Source: CAZBSE01 sp964578625
Lineage (GTDB): Bacteria > Actinomycetota > Humimicrobiia > Humimicrobiales > Humimicrobiaceae
NCBI GenBank assembly: GCA_964578625.1
Contig: CAZODQ010000008.1
Span: 1 to 64,000, forward strand
Direction: 5' to 3'
Length of the DNA: 64,000 bases
Below the pieces are notes generated by a model. It saw only the letters and a program-made list of their open reading frames with translations. It searched no databases and was not told the DNA's origin. A program made the position numbers and the translations under genes. Position 1 is the first letter of the stretch. Each line of letters starts with the position of its first letter. Shown here piece by piece: positions 55,660-64,000 of this stretch.

Positions 55660-55932
55660 ATGGATGACAATATCAAGTTATTAAAGGTTTCGTCAAAATC
55701 TAAACCCAATTCAGTAGCAGGTGCAATAGCAGGGATGATTCGAAGTAACAGTAAAGTACAGATTCAAACTATAGGTGCTGGAGCATTAAATCAGGCAGTA
55801 AAAGGCGTTGCTATAGCCAGAGGTTTTATAGCACCTACAGGTCACGAACTGATATGCATACCTTATTTTAAGGATATTGAAGTAAATGGAGAAGTAAAGA
55901 CCGCTATAGTCCTCACAGTAGAGTCCAAATGA
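55660..55932 (+). CDS. spoVS: stage V sporulation protein S homologue
   Basis: 90 residues. KLLKVSSKSKPNSVAGAIAGMIR and GAGALNQAVKGVAIARGF are almost invariant in SpoVS. The fold is Alba-like, implying nucleic-acid binding. SpoVS is found in many non-sporulating bacteria, so it does not by itself imply spores. It sits between the GHKL ATPase and miaB. Confidence 0.93.
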   Translation: MDDNIKLLKVSSKSKPNSVAGAIAGMIRSNSKVQIQTIGAGALNQAVKGVAIARGFIAPTGHELICIPYFKDIEVNGEVKTAIVLTVESK

Positions 55933-55993
55933 TATTTTATCTTCCTAATGGTCATTTTTATAATCATTTTCATGAATAATAAGTCTTAATCTA

Positions 55994-57301
55994 ATGAAAA
56001 AAGTATATATAAAAACTTTCGGATGCCAGATGAACGAAAATGATTCTGAGAGAATAGTATATTTAGTTGAAAAAGAAGGCTACAGGAGGACCATAGACAT
56101 TGAAGATTCCAATCTTATTATACTAAATACCTGTATAGTAAGAGAAAAGGCAGAAAACAGGCTATACGGGTATATAGGAAACCTTAAAAATTTAAAACAT
56201 AAAAATAATGATATTTTAATATGTATAGGAGGGTGTGTTTCTCAAAGCCTGAAAGAAAAAATTTTAAAGGATTTTCCTTTTGTAGATATTGTTTTTGGTA
56301 CCCATAACATTTACGAACTCCCTAAGATAATAAAAAACCGAATAATGACGGGAAAGAGTATCTGTTCCGTAAGAGAAGATGGTTCTGATCAGGATCTTTT
56401 CAAGGTCAAAAGGGAACAAAAATTTAAAGCATATGTCCCGATAAGCATCGGATGTGATAATTATTGCTCATACTGCATAGTTCCCTTCGTGAGGGGAAGA
56501 GAAAAATCCATAGAAACAGGAAAGATTATAGAAAATATAAAAGATCTTGTATCTGGTGGTGTGATAGAAATAATGCTTTTAGGACAGAATGTCAACTCAT
56601 ACGGAAAGGATCTGAATAAGAAATGCAGTTTCTCAGAATTACTGGAAAAAGTATCGGATATAAAAGGATTAAAAAGAATAAGGTTTATGACTTCGCACCC
56701 CAAAGATTTTTCTTTAAATATTATTGATATTATCAAAAGTAGGGACAACATAGTAAAACATATACACCTCCCGCTTCAATCAGGATCAAATAAAATACTT
56801 GATAAAATGAACAGGTTTTATACTAGAAAAGAATATTTTAATATTATATCGAATATAAAAAGAAAAATTCCTAGGTGTTCTATAACCACTGACATCATAG
56901 TAGGATTTCCGGGAGAGGAGAGAGCTGACTTTTTACAGACCCTTGAAACGGTCAAAAGGATTAGATTCAGCAGAGCGTTTACATTTATCTACTCACCCAG
57001 GAAGGGGACTAAAGCATACAAAATGGATGATTATATTTCATTAAATAATAAGAATAAATGGTTTAATGAGTTAATAGAAACTCAAAGAGATATCTCTTTT
57101 GAAGAGAATAAAAAAACCATCGGTAATAAGTTTCAAGTATTGGTTGAAGGTAAAAGTAAAAAAGGAGTTAATCTGCTGGAAGGAAGGATGGAAGATAACA
57201 CTGTAGTAAATTTTAAAGGCAGTGCAGAGCTGATTGGGAAAATAGTCCCTGTTATTATTACAGGAGCTAAGTCTTTTTATGTTATGGGTGATCTGGTTTA
57301 A
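55994..57301 (+). CDS. miaB: tRNA-2-methylthio-N6-dimethylallyladenosine synthase
   Basis: 435 residues. The N-terminal UPF0004 domain has its three Cys in FGCQMN, NTCIV and GGCVSQ for the auxiliary cluster. Radical SAM CxxxCxxC is in GCDNYCSYC, and there is a C-terminal TRAM domain (~370-435). Adds the methylthio group at A37, acting on the product of MiaA, encoded next. Confidence 0.94.
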   Translation: MKKVYIKTFGCQMNENDSERIVYLVEKEGYRRTIDIEDSNLIILNTCIVREKAENRLYGYIGNLKNLKHKNNDILICIGGCVSQSLKEKILKDFPFVDIVFGTHNIYELPKIIKNRIMTGKSICSVREDGSDQDLFKVKREQKFKAYVPISIGCDNYCSYCIVPFVRGREKSIETGKIIENIKDLVSGGVIEIMLLGQNVNSYGKDLNKKCSFSELLEKVSDIKGLKRIRFMTSHPKDFSLNIIDIIKSRDNIVKHIHLPLQSGSNKILDKMNRFYTRKEYFNIISNIKRKIPRCSITTDIIVGFPGEERADFLQTLETVKRIRFSRAFTFIYSPRKGTKAYKMDDYISLNNKNKWFNELIETQRDISFEENKKTIGNKFQVLVEGKSKKGVNLLEGRMEDNTVVNFKGSAELIGKIVPVIITGAKSFYVMGDLV

Positions 57302-57328
57302 AAGAACTTTGTAATAAATAGATTTAAA

Positions 57329-58360
57329 ATGGAGATAATAAGTAATTCCGATCTGAAGTTAATTAAAAGTAAATTAAATAATAATCATATTGATCTGGGT
57401 AAATTATATAATGATTTAATCAGGTTAAAAAAGGTTATTGTTATATGCGGTCCTACATGCACCGGTAAGAGCAAAATAGGGATTATCACTGCAAAATTGA
57501 TAAATACGGATATTATATCCTTAGATTCAATGCAGGTTTACAGGGGTATGAATATTGGTACCGATAAGTATAATTCCGAAGAATACGGAGTTAAACAATT
57601 TATGACAGATATATTTGAACCTGACCATAAATTAAGCGTTGTTGAGTTTAAAGATATATGCAGAAATGTAATTGAAAAAGAATTTTTCATAAAGAATAAG
57701 ATCCCCCTTTTAGTCGGGGGGTCTGGAATGTATATCAGGGGTGTGGTAAAGAATATTGATATAGTCCCACAGGGAAATGGAGTAATAAGAAAGATGCTAA
57801 AAGAAAATATAAAAAGAGAAGGAATTAGAAAATATTATAAAAGGCTTAAAAAAATAGATAAAGATTATGCAAAAAAAATAAGTGAAAACGACCATAGAAG
57901 AATAATAAGGGCACTTGAAGTATACGAAATCACTGGAATGCCTTTTTCAAGTTTTCAGAATGCCTGGAAAGATGAAACACCTGAATATAACTCTGTCCTT
58001 ATTGGTCTGGAAATGAATAGGCTTAAACTGCATGATTGTATAAAAAGTAGGGTCGGTGGAATGTTTGAAAAGGGGCTGGTGGAAGAAGTAAGTGAATTGG
58101 CCAGGAGAGGATATAAAAACTGCAATAGCATGCTGCAGGCAGTAGGCTACAAAGAGATATTAAAATATTTAGATGGAGAAATAAGTTTTGATGAATGTAT
58201 TGATGAGGTTAACAGAAATACTAGGAAGCTTGCCAAAAAGCAGATGACATGGTTCAGGTCAGAGCCAAAAATTAATTGGATAAGAGTAAGCAATTATGAT
58301 AACATTTTTAACCTGATATTAGATATTTTCAAAGTATTGGAGATGAGTACTTTAAGTTGA
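57329..58360 (+). CDS. miaA: tRNA dimethylallyltransferase
   Basis: 343 residues. P-loop GPTCTGKS (41-48), SLDSMQVYRGMNIGTDK, LVGGSGMYIRGV and ENDHRRIIRALEVYEITG. It carries about 35 extra residues before the P-loop compared with typical MiaA; no ATG, GTG or TTG closer to the motif restores the usual start, so the extension seems real. Prenylates A37 of tRNAs reading UNN codons. The stop overlaps the dapF start (TTGA). Confidence 0.94.
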   Translation: MEIISNSDLKLIKSKLNNNHIDLGKLYNDLIRLKKVIVICGPTCTGKSKIGIITAKLINTDIISLDSMQVYRGMNIGTDKYNSEEYGVKQFMTDIFEPDHKLSVVEFKDICRNVIEKEFFIKNKIPLLVGGSGMYIRGVVKNIDIVPQGNGVIRKMLKENIKREGIRKYYKRLKKIDKDYAKKISENDHRRIIRALEVYEITGMPFSSFQNAWKDETPEYNSVLIGLEMNRLKLHDCIKSRVGGMFEKGLVEEVSELARRGYKNCNSMLQAVGYKEILKYLDGEISFDECIDEVNRNTRKLAKKQMTWFRSEPKINWIRVSNYDNIFNLILDIFKVLEMSTLS

Positions 58361-59214
58361 AGAAAATAAAATTTTCAAAATTTAATGGGCAGGGCAATGA
58401 TTTTATAATCATTGATGCGACTGTAAATGAAATAAATTTATCCAAAAAGAATATAATAAAAATTTGTAACAGGAATTATGGAGTAGGTGGAGACGGCCTG
58501 ATAATGATAAAAAAATCACAAAATTCCGATTTAAGGATGGAATATTATAATAGGGATAGTTCGGCTGCGGAAATGTGCGGAAATGGGATCAGGTGTATGG
58601 CAGCCTTTGCATATAATAACAATTTAATTAAGAGTAAAGACTTGATAATAGAAACACCGGCAGGGAGGAGATCAGTATCAATAGATGTCAAAAAGGGCAA
58701 AATTAAAAGTATTAGTGTTGATATGGGAACTCCTGAATTCAAGCCTGATAATATTCCGGTAAAGATAAAAAACAGGCCAGAGGTCTTTAACTACAAAATA
58801 AAAGTTGAAAAAAAAATATTCCATATCAACTGTGTTTCTATAGGGAATCCTCACTGTATAATATTTTTAGATAAGGATATGGATTTAAAAGAGTATAATG
58901 TGGGCATGTGGGGTCCTAAAATAGAAAATTTTAATATTTTCCCTCATAAAACAAATGTAGAGTTTGTTAAGATTAAAAATAGAAAAGAACTGGACGTTAG
59001 AGTATGGGAAAGGGGAGTAGGAGAGACTATGGCATGCGGAACAGGGGCTTGTGCTGCCGGTATATGTGCAATAAAAACAAAAAAGGATATGGATAATAAA
59101 GTGACTGTTAATTTATCGGGAGGAAAATTAAATATAATATGGAATCCTGTAGAATCAAAAGTTTTTTTAAAGGGTAGAATAGACCATAATTTTAATGGTG
59201 AGTATTATTTATGA
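58357..59214 (+). CDS. dapF: diaminopimelate epimerase
   Basis: 285 residues, TTG start overlapping the miaA stop, GGAG upstream. The two catalytic Cys are in AAEMCGNGIRC (Cys74) and MACGTGACA. FNGQGNDFIIID at the start is typical. Interconverts LL- and meso-diaminopimelate for peptidoglycan and lysine. Confidence 0.95.
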   Translation: MKKIKFSKFNGQGNDFIIIDATVNEINLSKKNIIKICNRNYGVGGDGLIMIKKSQNSDLRMEYYNRDSSAAEMCGNGIRCMAAFAYNNNLIKSKDLIIETPAGRRSVSIDVKKGKIKSISVDMGTPEFKPDNIPVKIKNRPEVFNYKIKVEKKIFHINCVSIGNPHCIIFLDKDMDLKEYNVGMWGPKIENFNIFPHKTNVEFVKIKNRKELDVRVWERGVGETMACGTGACAAGICAIKTKKDMDNKVTVNLSGGKLNIIWNPVESKVFLKGRIDHNFNGEYYL

Positions 59215-59268
59215 TTAAAAAATTTTTATTAATAAGCAAATCAGGTAAGGAAAAAAGAAAGGAGACCG

Positions 59269-60432
59269 ATGCAATTTAAAGAATCAGATAGGTTAAAACT
59301 GTTACAGCCGTATTTGTTTGCTGAAATTGATAAAATAATAAGTAAAAAAAGAAAACAGGGATTGGATGTAATAAACTTGGGAATAGGCGATCCTGACATA
59401 CCGACACCCGAAGAAATCATAGAAGTTCTCTGCAGAGAAGCAAATAATCCTGAAAACCATAGATATCCTTCAAGCTATGGTTTAAAAATTTTTAAAGAAG
59501 CGGTAGCTGAATATTACTTTCAAAGATTCAATGTAACTCTTAATCCTGATAGGGAAGTCATACCTCTTTTTGGTTCTAAAGAAGGCATATCAGATATAGC
59601 ATATACATACATAAATCATAGTGATTATGCAATTATGACAGACCCTTCGTATCTGGTATATAAAATAAGCACTATTTTTGCAGGAGGTATACCGTATATG
59701 ATACCGCTGAAAAAAGAGAATGAATTCCTTTTTGATACTGATAATATTAAAGCAGACATAGCAGAAAAGACAAAGATATTATATATTAATTATCCAAACA
59801 ATCCGACTACAGCTATATGCGGCATAAAATTTTTTGAAAAAGTAGCTGATTTTGCAGTAAAAAATAATATTATTGTATGCCATGATAATGCCTATTCTGA
59901 TATATGTTCCGGAGAAGAGAGGCCTATTAGTTTTTTAAATGCCGCCGGCTCAATGAATACTGGAATAGAATTAAACTCACTTTCAAAAACTTTCAATATG
60001 ACCGGATGGAGAATCGGTTACGCTGTAGGCAATGAAGAAATAATAGAAAGCATCGGTAAATATAAGACTAATGTTGATTCAGGTATTTTTAACGCAGTTC
60101 AGTATGCAGCAGCAAGGGCATTGAGCAATTATAAAAAGCATGCTGATTATAATAATCAGGTTTATAAAAAGAGAAGAGAGATGGTGAAAAAAGTTCTTGA
60201 TGATGTTGGGATCGGTTATTATGATTCAAATGCAACCATATATGTATGGGTAGAAGTCCCGGAAGAGTTTACATCTGAATCATTTTCTAAAATGCTGCTG
60301 GAAAAGGCAAATGTAGCAGTTGTTCCCGGAAATGCATTTGGAGAATCCGGGGAAGGATTTATCAGGATTTCATTAACCATAAAAGATGAAAGATTAAGAG
60401 AGGCTTTAAACAGAATTAAAGATGTTTTATAA
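59269..60432 (+). CDS. dapL: LL-diaminopimelate aminotransferase
   Basis: 387 residues, fold-type I PLP enzyme: INLGIGDPDIPTP, YPNNPTTA, PLP-Lys240 in NSLSKTFNMTGWRIG. Length and sequence fit DapL, which converts tetrahydrodipicolinate directly to LL-diaminopimelate without acylated intermediates. Placement right after dapF supports this over a general aminotransferase. AAAGGAGA precedes the ATG. Confidence 0.88.
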   Translation: MQFKESDRLKLLQPYLFAEIDKIISKKRKQGLDVINLGIGDPDIPTPEEIIEVLCREANNPENHRYPSSYGLKIFKEAVAEYYFQRFNVTLNPDREVIPLFGSKEGISDIAYTYINHSDYAIMTDPSYLVYKISTIFAGGIPYMIPLKKENEFLFDTDNIKADIAEKTKILYINYPNNPTTAICGIKFFEKVADFAVKNNIIVCHDNAYSDICSGEERPISFLNAAGSMNTGIELNSLSKTFNMTGWRIGYAVGNEEIIESIGKYKTNVDSGIFNAVQYAAARALSNYKKHADYNNQVYKKRREMVKKVLDDVGIGYYDSNATIYVWVEVPEEFTSESFSKMLLEKANVAVVPGNAFGESGEGFIRISLTIKDERLREALNRIKDVL

Positions 60433-60457
60433 AGGAGTGACAACATCAATATAATTT

Positions 60458-61762
60458 ATGAAAAGAGAAAAAGGTCTTCTAGTTTTTATCGATTTTGAAA
60501 ATTTTAAAAAGAACACTTTAAAACACTCGATATACTATGATGATGGAAATGGACCATTAGAAGAGTTAAAAAATTTGGCCTTGAGTGCAGGCGCCGATGT
60601 GGAAGAAACAGTGTGCTGCAGGCAGCTTAAACCTAATACCAAATACTTTATAAACACAGGAAAATTAGAACAAATTAAAAATATTGTGGATGAAAATGAA
60701 ATAGAGCTGGTGATTTTTGACGATGAAATAACTCCTACACAGCAAAGAAATCTTCAATTCAAGCTTAATACCAAGGTATTGGATAGGACTGCACTGATCC
60801 TCGATATTTTTGCACAGAGGGCTCACAGCAGGGAAGGCAAACTGCAGGTGGAATTAGCCCAATTAAATTATATTCTTCCGAGATTGACCGGTAAAGGTAT
60901 CGAACTTTCAAGACTGGGAGGTGGAATTGGTACCAGGGGTCCCGGAGAGACAAAGCTGGAAGTAGATAGGAGAAAAATAAGGAAAAGGATAAGCCTGCTT
61001 GAAAAGAAAATAAATAGAATAGGTATACAGAGAAATACACAGAGAAAACAGAGAGAAGAAAGAGAAATATTCCAGATAGCTCTTGTAGGTTATACAAACA
61101 GCGGTAAAACAACACTTCTTAATTCTTCTACGGATGCAGATGCTTATGTAGAAGATAGACTTTTTTCCACCCTTGATTCTACTACAAGAAAGTTAAATAT
61201 GTTTCCAAATTCCAAGATTTTGATTTCAGATACTGTTGGCTTCATAGAAAAATTACCGCATCAGCTGATTGCATCTTTTAAATCTACTTTAGAAGAAGTA
61301 AGAAGGTCTGATTTATTACTGCTTATTGTTGATATCAGCAATCCTTATTATGAAAATAATATTTACAGTGTAAGGAAAGTATTAAAGGAAATCGGTGTAT
61401 GGAACAAGCCTGTGATATTGGTGTTTAATAAAATTGATAAGGTAAGCAGTGCATATATAGATAACTTAAAAATAAAATATAAAAATGCAGTATTTATATC
61501 TGCTCTGAAGAAAAAAGGTATGTCTGAACTATATTTAAGAATAAAAAAAGTTATTGAAAAGAATTACCTGAATATGATTGTAAGGATTCCATATAATGAA
61601 AGCAAATTTATATCTTTTATTTATAATAACTGCCAGGTTTTAGGAAGAAAAGATTTAGGAGACAGTACTGTATTAAATTTAAATGTAAGTTCAAGATATT
61701 CTTCTATTCTATCAAAATACTTATACAGGGAAAGCGAGAGCAGTAAAGCCAATATCAGTTAG
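60458..61762 (+). CDS. hflX: GTPase HflX
   Basis: 434 residues. N-terminal nucleotide-binding-like domain (~20-140), a Gly-rich loop (SRLGGGIGTRGPGETKLE), coiled coil, then the G domain with G1 GYTNSGKTT (211-219), G3 DTVGFI and G4 NKID. Binds and splits stalled ribosomes. Ends tail to tail with lexA, overlapping by 4 bases. Confidence 0.94.
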   Translation: MKREKGLLVFIDFENFKKNTLKHSIYYDDGNGPLEELKNLALSAGADVEETVCCRQLKPNTKYFINTGKLEQIKNIVDENEIELVIFDDEITPTQQRNLQFKLNTKVLDRTALILDIFAQRAHSREGKLQVELAQLNYILPRLTGKGIELSRLGGGIGTRGPGETKLEVDRRKIRKRISLLEKKINRIGIQRNTQRKQREEREIFQIALVGYTNSGKTTLLNSSTDADAYVEDRLFSTLDSTTRKLNMFPNSKILISDTVGFIEKLPHQLIASFKSTLEEVRRSDLLLLIVDISNPYYENNIYSVRKVLKEIGVWNKPVILVFNKIDKVSSAYIDNLKIKYKNAVFISALKKKGMSELYLRIKKVIEKNYLNMIVRIPYNESKFISFIYNNCQVLGRKDLGDSTVLNLNVSSRYSSILSKYLYRESESSKANIS

Positions 61763-62388
61763 AAATATTTCCTGATAACTCCTATTACTTTTCCGAGTAT
61801 TTTAACGTCATCTATGATTATGGGCTCCATATAATCATTCTCAGGCATAAGTTTTATTTTTTTATCAGTTTTAAAAAACCTTTTAACTGTTGCTTCGTCT
61901 TCCAACAAAGCTACTATTATCTCACCATTGATTGCTGTATCCTGTTTCCTTACAACAATATAATCTCTGTCAAGTATACCGGCATTTACCATACTGTCAC
62001 CTCTTACATGAAGTATAAAGACTTCTTTTTTACCCTTTATGAAATCAGGAGTAAGGGGAATATAGTCTTCTATGTTTTCGTCAGCCAATATAGGTCTTCC
62101 GGCTGCTATTCTTCCTACCACAGGTACATATACAAGGTTGTTCACTCCCATATCAACTGAATCGTTTCCCTTATAGGGTAAAAGGGAAATCGCACGCGGT
62201 TTGGATGGATTTCTTTTTAGATAGCCTTTTTCTTCAAGCTTTTTTAAATGGGAATGAACCGTTGCAGAAGAACTTAAATTAACTGCTTTACCTATTTCTC
62301 TTACGGATGGGGGGTATCCTGATTCTTTGACCTTTTTATTTATAAATTTTAATATTTTTTCCTGTCTGCTGCTGATACTTTCTGGCAT
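61759..62388 (-). CDS. lexA: LexA repressor
   Basis: 209 residues. Winged HTH (SVREIGKAVNLSSSATVHSHL), Ala-Gly cleavage site (AAG, 95-97), Ser132 (GDSM) and Lys169 (ATVKRF) form the self-cleavage dyad. Represses SOS genes until RecA-ssDNA triggers autolysis. Its own promoter and two other sites in the window carry matching boxes. Confidence 0.96.
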   Translation of the reverse strand: MPESISSRQEKILKFINKKVKESGYPPSVREIGKAVNLSSSATVHSHLKKLEEKGYLKRNPSKPRAISLLPYKGNDSVDMGVNNLVYVPVVGRIAAGRPILADENIEDYIPLTPDFIKGKKEVFILHVRGDSMVNAGILDRDYIVVRKQDTAINGEIIVALLEDEATVKRFFKTDKKIKLMPENDYMEPIIIDDVKILGKVIGVIRKYF

Positions 62389-62430
62389 AATTAAAAAAAT
62401 AAGTAATAAAAAATTTTATTAACCTATGGA

Positions 62431-62470
62431 ATTATAACAGAAAAATAAATCCGTGGCAAACATTAGTTCG
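62431..62470 (-). promoter_or_regulatory. lexA promoter with SOS box
   Basis: Minus strand: TTGCCA (62459-62454), 17-base spacer, perfect TATAAT (62436-62431). CGAACTAATGTTTG (62470-62457) overlaps the -35 and keeps the CGAAC-N4-GTTYG form. This gives autoregulation of lexA. Confidence 0.8.
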
Positions 62471-62491
62471 CTCTCCGGCTGTTTAATAATT

Positions 62492-63493
62492 TTATTCCTC
62501 TTCTTTTTTGATCCATGTCATCATCTTTCTGAGCTTTTTACCTACTTTTTCTATAGGATGTTCAGCTTCCCTTTTCTTGATTTCATTATAAACAGGCCTG
62601 CCTGCCTGATTTTCATCTATCCATTCTTTGGCAAAACTTCCGTTTTGAATATCTTCCAGTATTTTCTTCATATTTTTTCTGGTTTCGGCAGTTATAACCT
62701 TTTTACCCTTTACCATATCGCCATATTCTGCCGTATCACTAATTGATTCTCTCATCCAGGAAATTCCGCCTTCATATATCAGGTCTACTATTAGTTTTAA
62801 TTCGCTTAGGACTTCAAAATATGCGATCTCAGGCTGATATCCGGCTTCAACCAGGGTATCAAATCCAGCCCTTATAAGTTCGGTTGTTCCTCCGCACAGA
62901 ACAGCCTGTTCTCCAAATAAATCTGTTTCTGTTTCTTCCTTGAAAGTAGTGGTAATTATACCTACTCTTCCGGCCCCGATAGCTTTTGCATAAGCAAGGC
63001 AATAATCCTTGGCTTTTTTTGAATAATCCTGATATACGGCTATAATAGCCGGGACTCCGCTATTTTCTTTATACATCCTTCTTACTATATGTCCCGGCCC
63101 TTTAGGAGCTATCATTATGACGTCAATATCCTGTTTGGGAATAATCTGTTTAAAATGAATATTAAATCCATGGGCAAAACACAGTATATTACCTTCTCTA
63201 AGGTTTGGCTCTATAAATTTGTAATAGATGTCTTTTTGTAATGTGTCCGGAGCTAAAAGCATAATAATATCTGCCATTTTTGAAGCTTTGTCAGTAGTAT
63301 AGACTTCAAAATTTTTTTCTTTAGCCATATTCCACGGCTTGCTTCCTTCAAGTTCTCCAACGATTACATCCATACTGCTGTCTCTTAAATTTTGAGAATG
63401 GGCATGACCCTGGCTGCCATAGCCGATTATAGCAATTTTCTTTCCTTTCAAGATATCCATATCAATGTCTTTATCATAAAAAATTTCTGCCAT
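62492..63493 (-). CDS. ilvC: ketol-acid reductoisomerase
   Basis: 333 residues, class I length. NADPH site IIGYGSQGHAHSQNLRDS, metal-binding segments DLFGEQAVLCGG and LKLIVDLIYEGG, and SDTAEYGD. Second step of branched-chain amino-acid synthesis. AGGAGG sits before the ATG. It stands apart from other ilv/leu genes here, between lexA and an SOS gene. Confidence 0.96.
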   Translation of the reverse strand: MAEIFYDKDIDMDILKGKKIAIIGYGSQGHAHSQNLRDSSMDVIVGELEGSKPWNMAKEKNFEVYTTDKASKMADIIMLLAPDTLQKDIYYKFIEPNLREGNILCFAHGFNIHFKQIIPKQDIDVIMIAPKGPGHIVRRMYKENSGVPAIIAVYQDYSKKAKDYCLAYAKAIGAGRVGIITTTFKEETETDLFGEQAVLCGGTTELIRAGFDTLVEAGYQPEIAYFEVLSELKLIVDLIYEGGISWMRESISDTAEYGDMVKGKKVITAETRKNMKKILEDIQNGSFAKEWIDENQAGRPVYNEIKKREAEHPIEKVGKKLRKMMTWIKKEEE

Positions 63494-63632
63494 TATTCCT
63501 CCTTTTTATACTTAATATATAGAATATTTATGTTTTTCTGATAGGGGACTGCATGAAAAATCTCTTTATTATTCTAACAAATAATGGAGGAAAGTTATAT
63601 AAGATTTGAAATAAAAAACTATAAAATTAATA

Positions 63633-63681
63633 TTGACACAAACATATGTTCGGTGATATTATATAAACAAACGTATGTTCG
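63633..63681 (+). promoter_or_regulatory. strong promoter with two SOS (LexA) boxes
   Basis: TTGACA (63633-63638) and TATTAT (63657-63662), 18-base spacer; TATAAA (63662-63667) is an alternative -10. Box 1 CAAACATATGTTCG (63639-63652) fills the spacer. Box 2 CAAACGTATGTTCG (63668-63681) covers the start of transcription. Centres are 29 bases apart. The only gene downstream is the YneA-like frame at 63724. Confidence 0.88.
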
Positions 63682-63723
63682 TTTATTACATAGATAAAAC
63701 TTTTTTAAGAAAGCAGCAGATAA

Positions 63724-64000
63724 ATGAGAATATTTAAAATAAATATAAAAAAAATATTTTTATATATTCTAATTATAATTGTTTCCTTACTTGTAGTAAC
63801 TGCTATATACAGCAACAAATATAAATTTAACAGTATTGATACTGTAAAATATATAAGAATAAATATCGAAAGAGCGACCAATATAGAGGAACTTGTAGAT
63901 AAATATTCAAGTAATAGAACAAAAGAAAAATTTGTAACTGAAATCAAAAAGATAAATAATATGGATTCATTTGATTATATATCAGGAAATAAGACTATAA
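63724..64000 (+). CDS. SOS-controlled membrane protein, YneA-like division suppressor, cut by window end
   Basis: First 92 codons only; the frame is open at the window edge. A short cytoplasmic start (MRIFKINIKK) precedes a single membrane helix (~11-27), then an external region. Residues ~43-92 (YIRINIERATNIEELVDKY, EIKKINNMDSFDYISGNKTI) fit the LysM pattern: a T.EEL..KY helix, an I.KINN.M loop and a following I..G..L-like strand. A single helix plus LysM under LexA control near lexA is the plan of Bacillus YneA, which blocks division during DNA damage. Assignment rests on architecture and promoter, not on close sequence match. Confidence 0.65.
   Translation, partial: MRIFKINIKKIFLYILIIIVSLLVVTAIYSNKYKFNSIDTVKYIRINIERATNIEELVDKYSSNRTKEKFVTEIKKINNMDSFDYISGNKTI

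Noticed and set aside
55660..55932. SpoVS as proof that the organism sporulates
   Set aside because: SpoVS homologues are common in non-sporulating bacteria and no other sporulation gene appears in the window.
1..64000. CRISPR arrays, transposases, toxin-antitoxin pairs, restriction or other defence genes
   Set aside because: No spaced direct repeats, no transposase or nuclease-type defence motifs; the only tandem repeats are the coding PD40 units.

Overview
The window is a gene-dense, AT-rich bacterial chromosome segment with long co-directional operons. Most genes are housekeeping. The order infC-rpmI-rplT-pheS-pheT, then argCJBDFRGH, tyrS, and further on rny-spoVS-miaB-miaA-dapF-hflX-lexA resembles the gene order of Actinobacteria (the complete argCJBDFRGH run is a hallmark there), combined with low GC and Firmicutes-like traits (RNase Y, SpoVS, CGAAC-N4-GTTCG type SOS boxes). 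I infer a deep, low-GC, actinobacterium-like lineage. DapL plus DapF indicate meso-diaminopimelate synthesis for peptidoglycan. Nothing in the window shows an outer membrane. This placement is inference and needs a marker-gene tree.

Layout. 1-4.8 kb is loosely packed and decayed: a small lipoprotein, two lipoproteins made of TolB-like (PD40) propeller repeats, the second cut short by a frameshifting deletion inside a repeat, a 3'-end tRNA fragment, a small HExxH membrane protein and an alpha/beta-hydrolase pseudogene. 4.8-9.7 kb holds an ABC exporter pair and a PAS-GGDEF-HD-GYP protein. 9.7-11.1 kb has a cyclophilin-like protein and a glutaredoxin / ferredoxin-thioredoxin-reductase-rubredoxin pair. 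11.2-15.5 kb is a damage-inducible dnaE-dinB operon behind a clear LexA box. 16.9-25.4 kb is the translation block: tRNA-Gly, thrS, a radical-SAM gene, infC, rpmI, rplT, pheS, pheT. 25.4-37.1 kb is an insert of a metallo-hydrolase, a MacB-type ABC exporter with adaptor and two-component system, a 7TM-GGDEF-HD-GYP protein and an Lnt-like acyltransferase. 37.2-45.8 kb is the complete arginine operon with its repressor, behind a palindromic promoter. 45.9-52.5 kb carries a U32 peptidase, a class A PBP with four PASTA domains and tyrS. 52.5-61.8 kb is a co-directional run led by rny, preceded by a long leader ending in a terminator. 61.8-64 kb carries lexA, ilvC and the start of an SOS-controlled gene that looks like a YneA-type cell-division suppressor.

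Main points of interest: (1) a small SOS regulon visible from sequence at three promoters (dnaE-dinB, lexA, and a truncated YneA-like gene with two boxes); (2) attenuator-like terminators immediately before infC and rny, each with an ATG in or at the loop; (3) two GGDEF-HD-GYP proteins with different degenerate catalytic motifs; (4) an Lnt homologue with Glu in place of the catalytic Lys; (5) a GHKL-type ATPase of unknown function between rny and spoVS; (6) genome decay at 2.8-4.7 kb. I do not see a CRISPR array, a transposase or a clear novel defence system.
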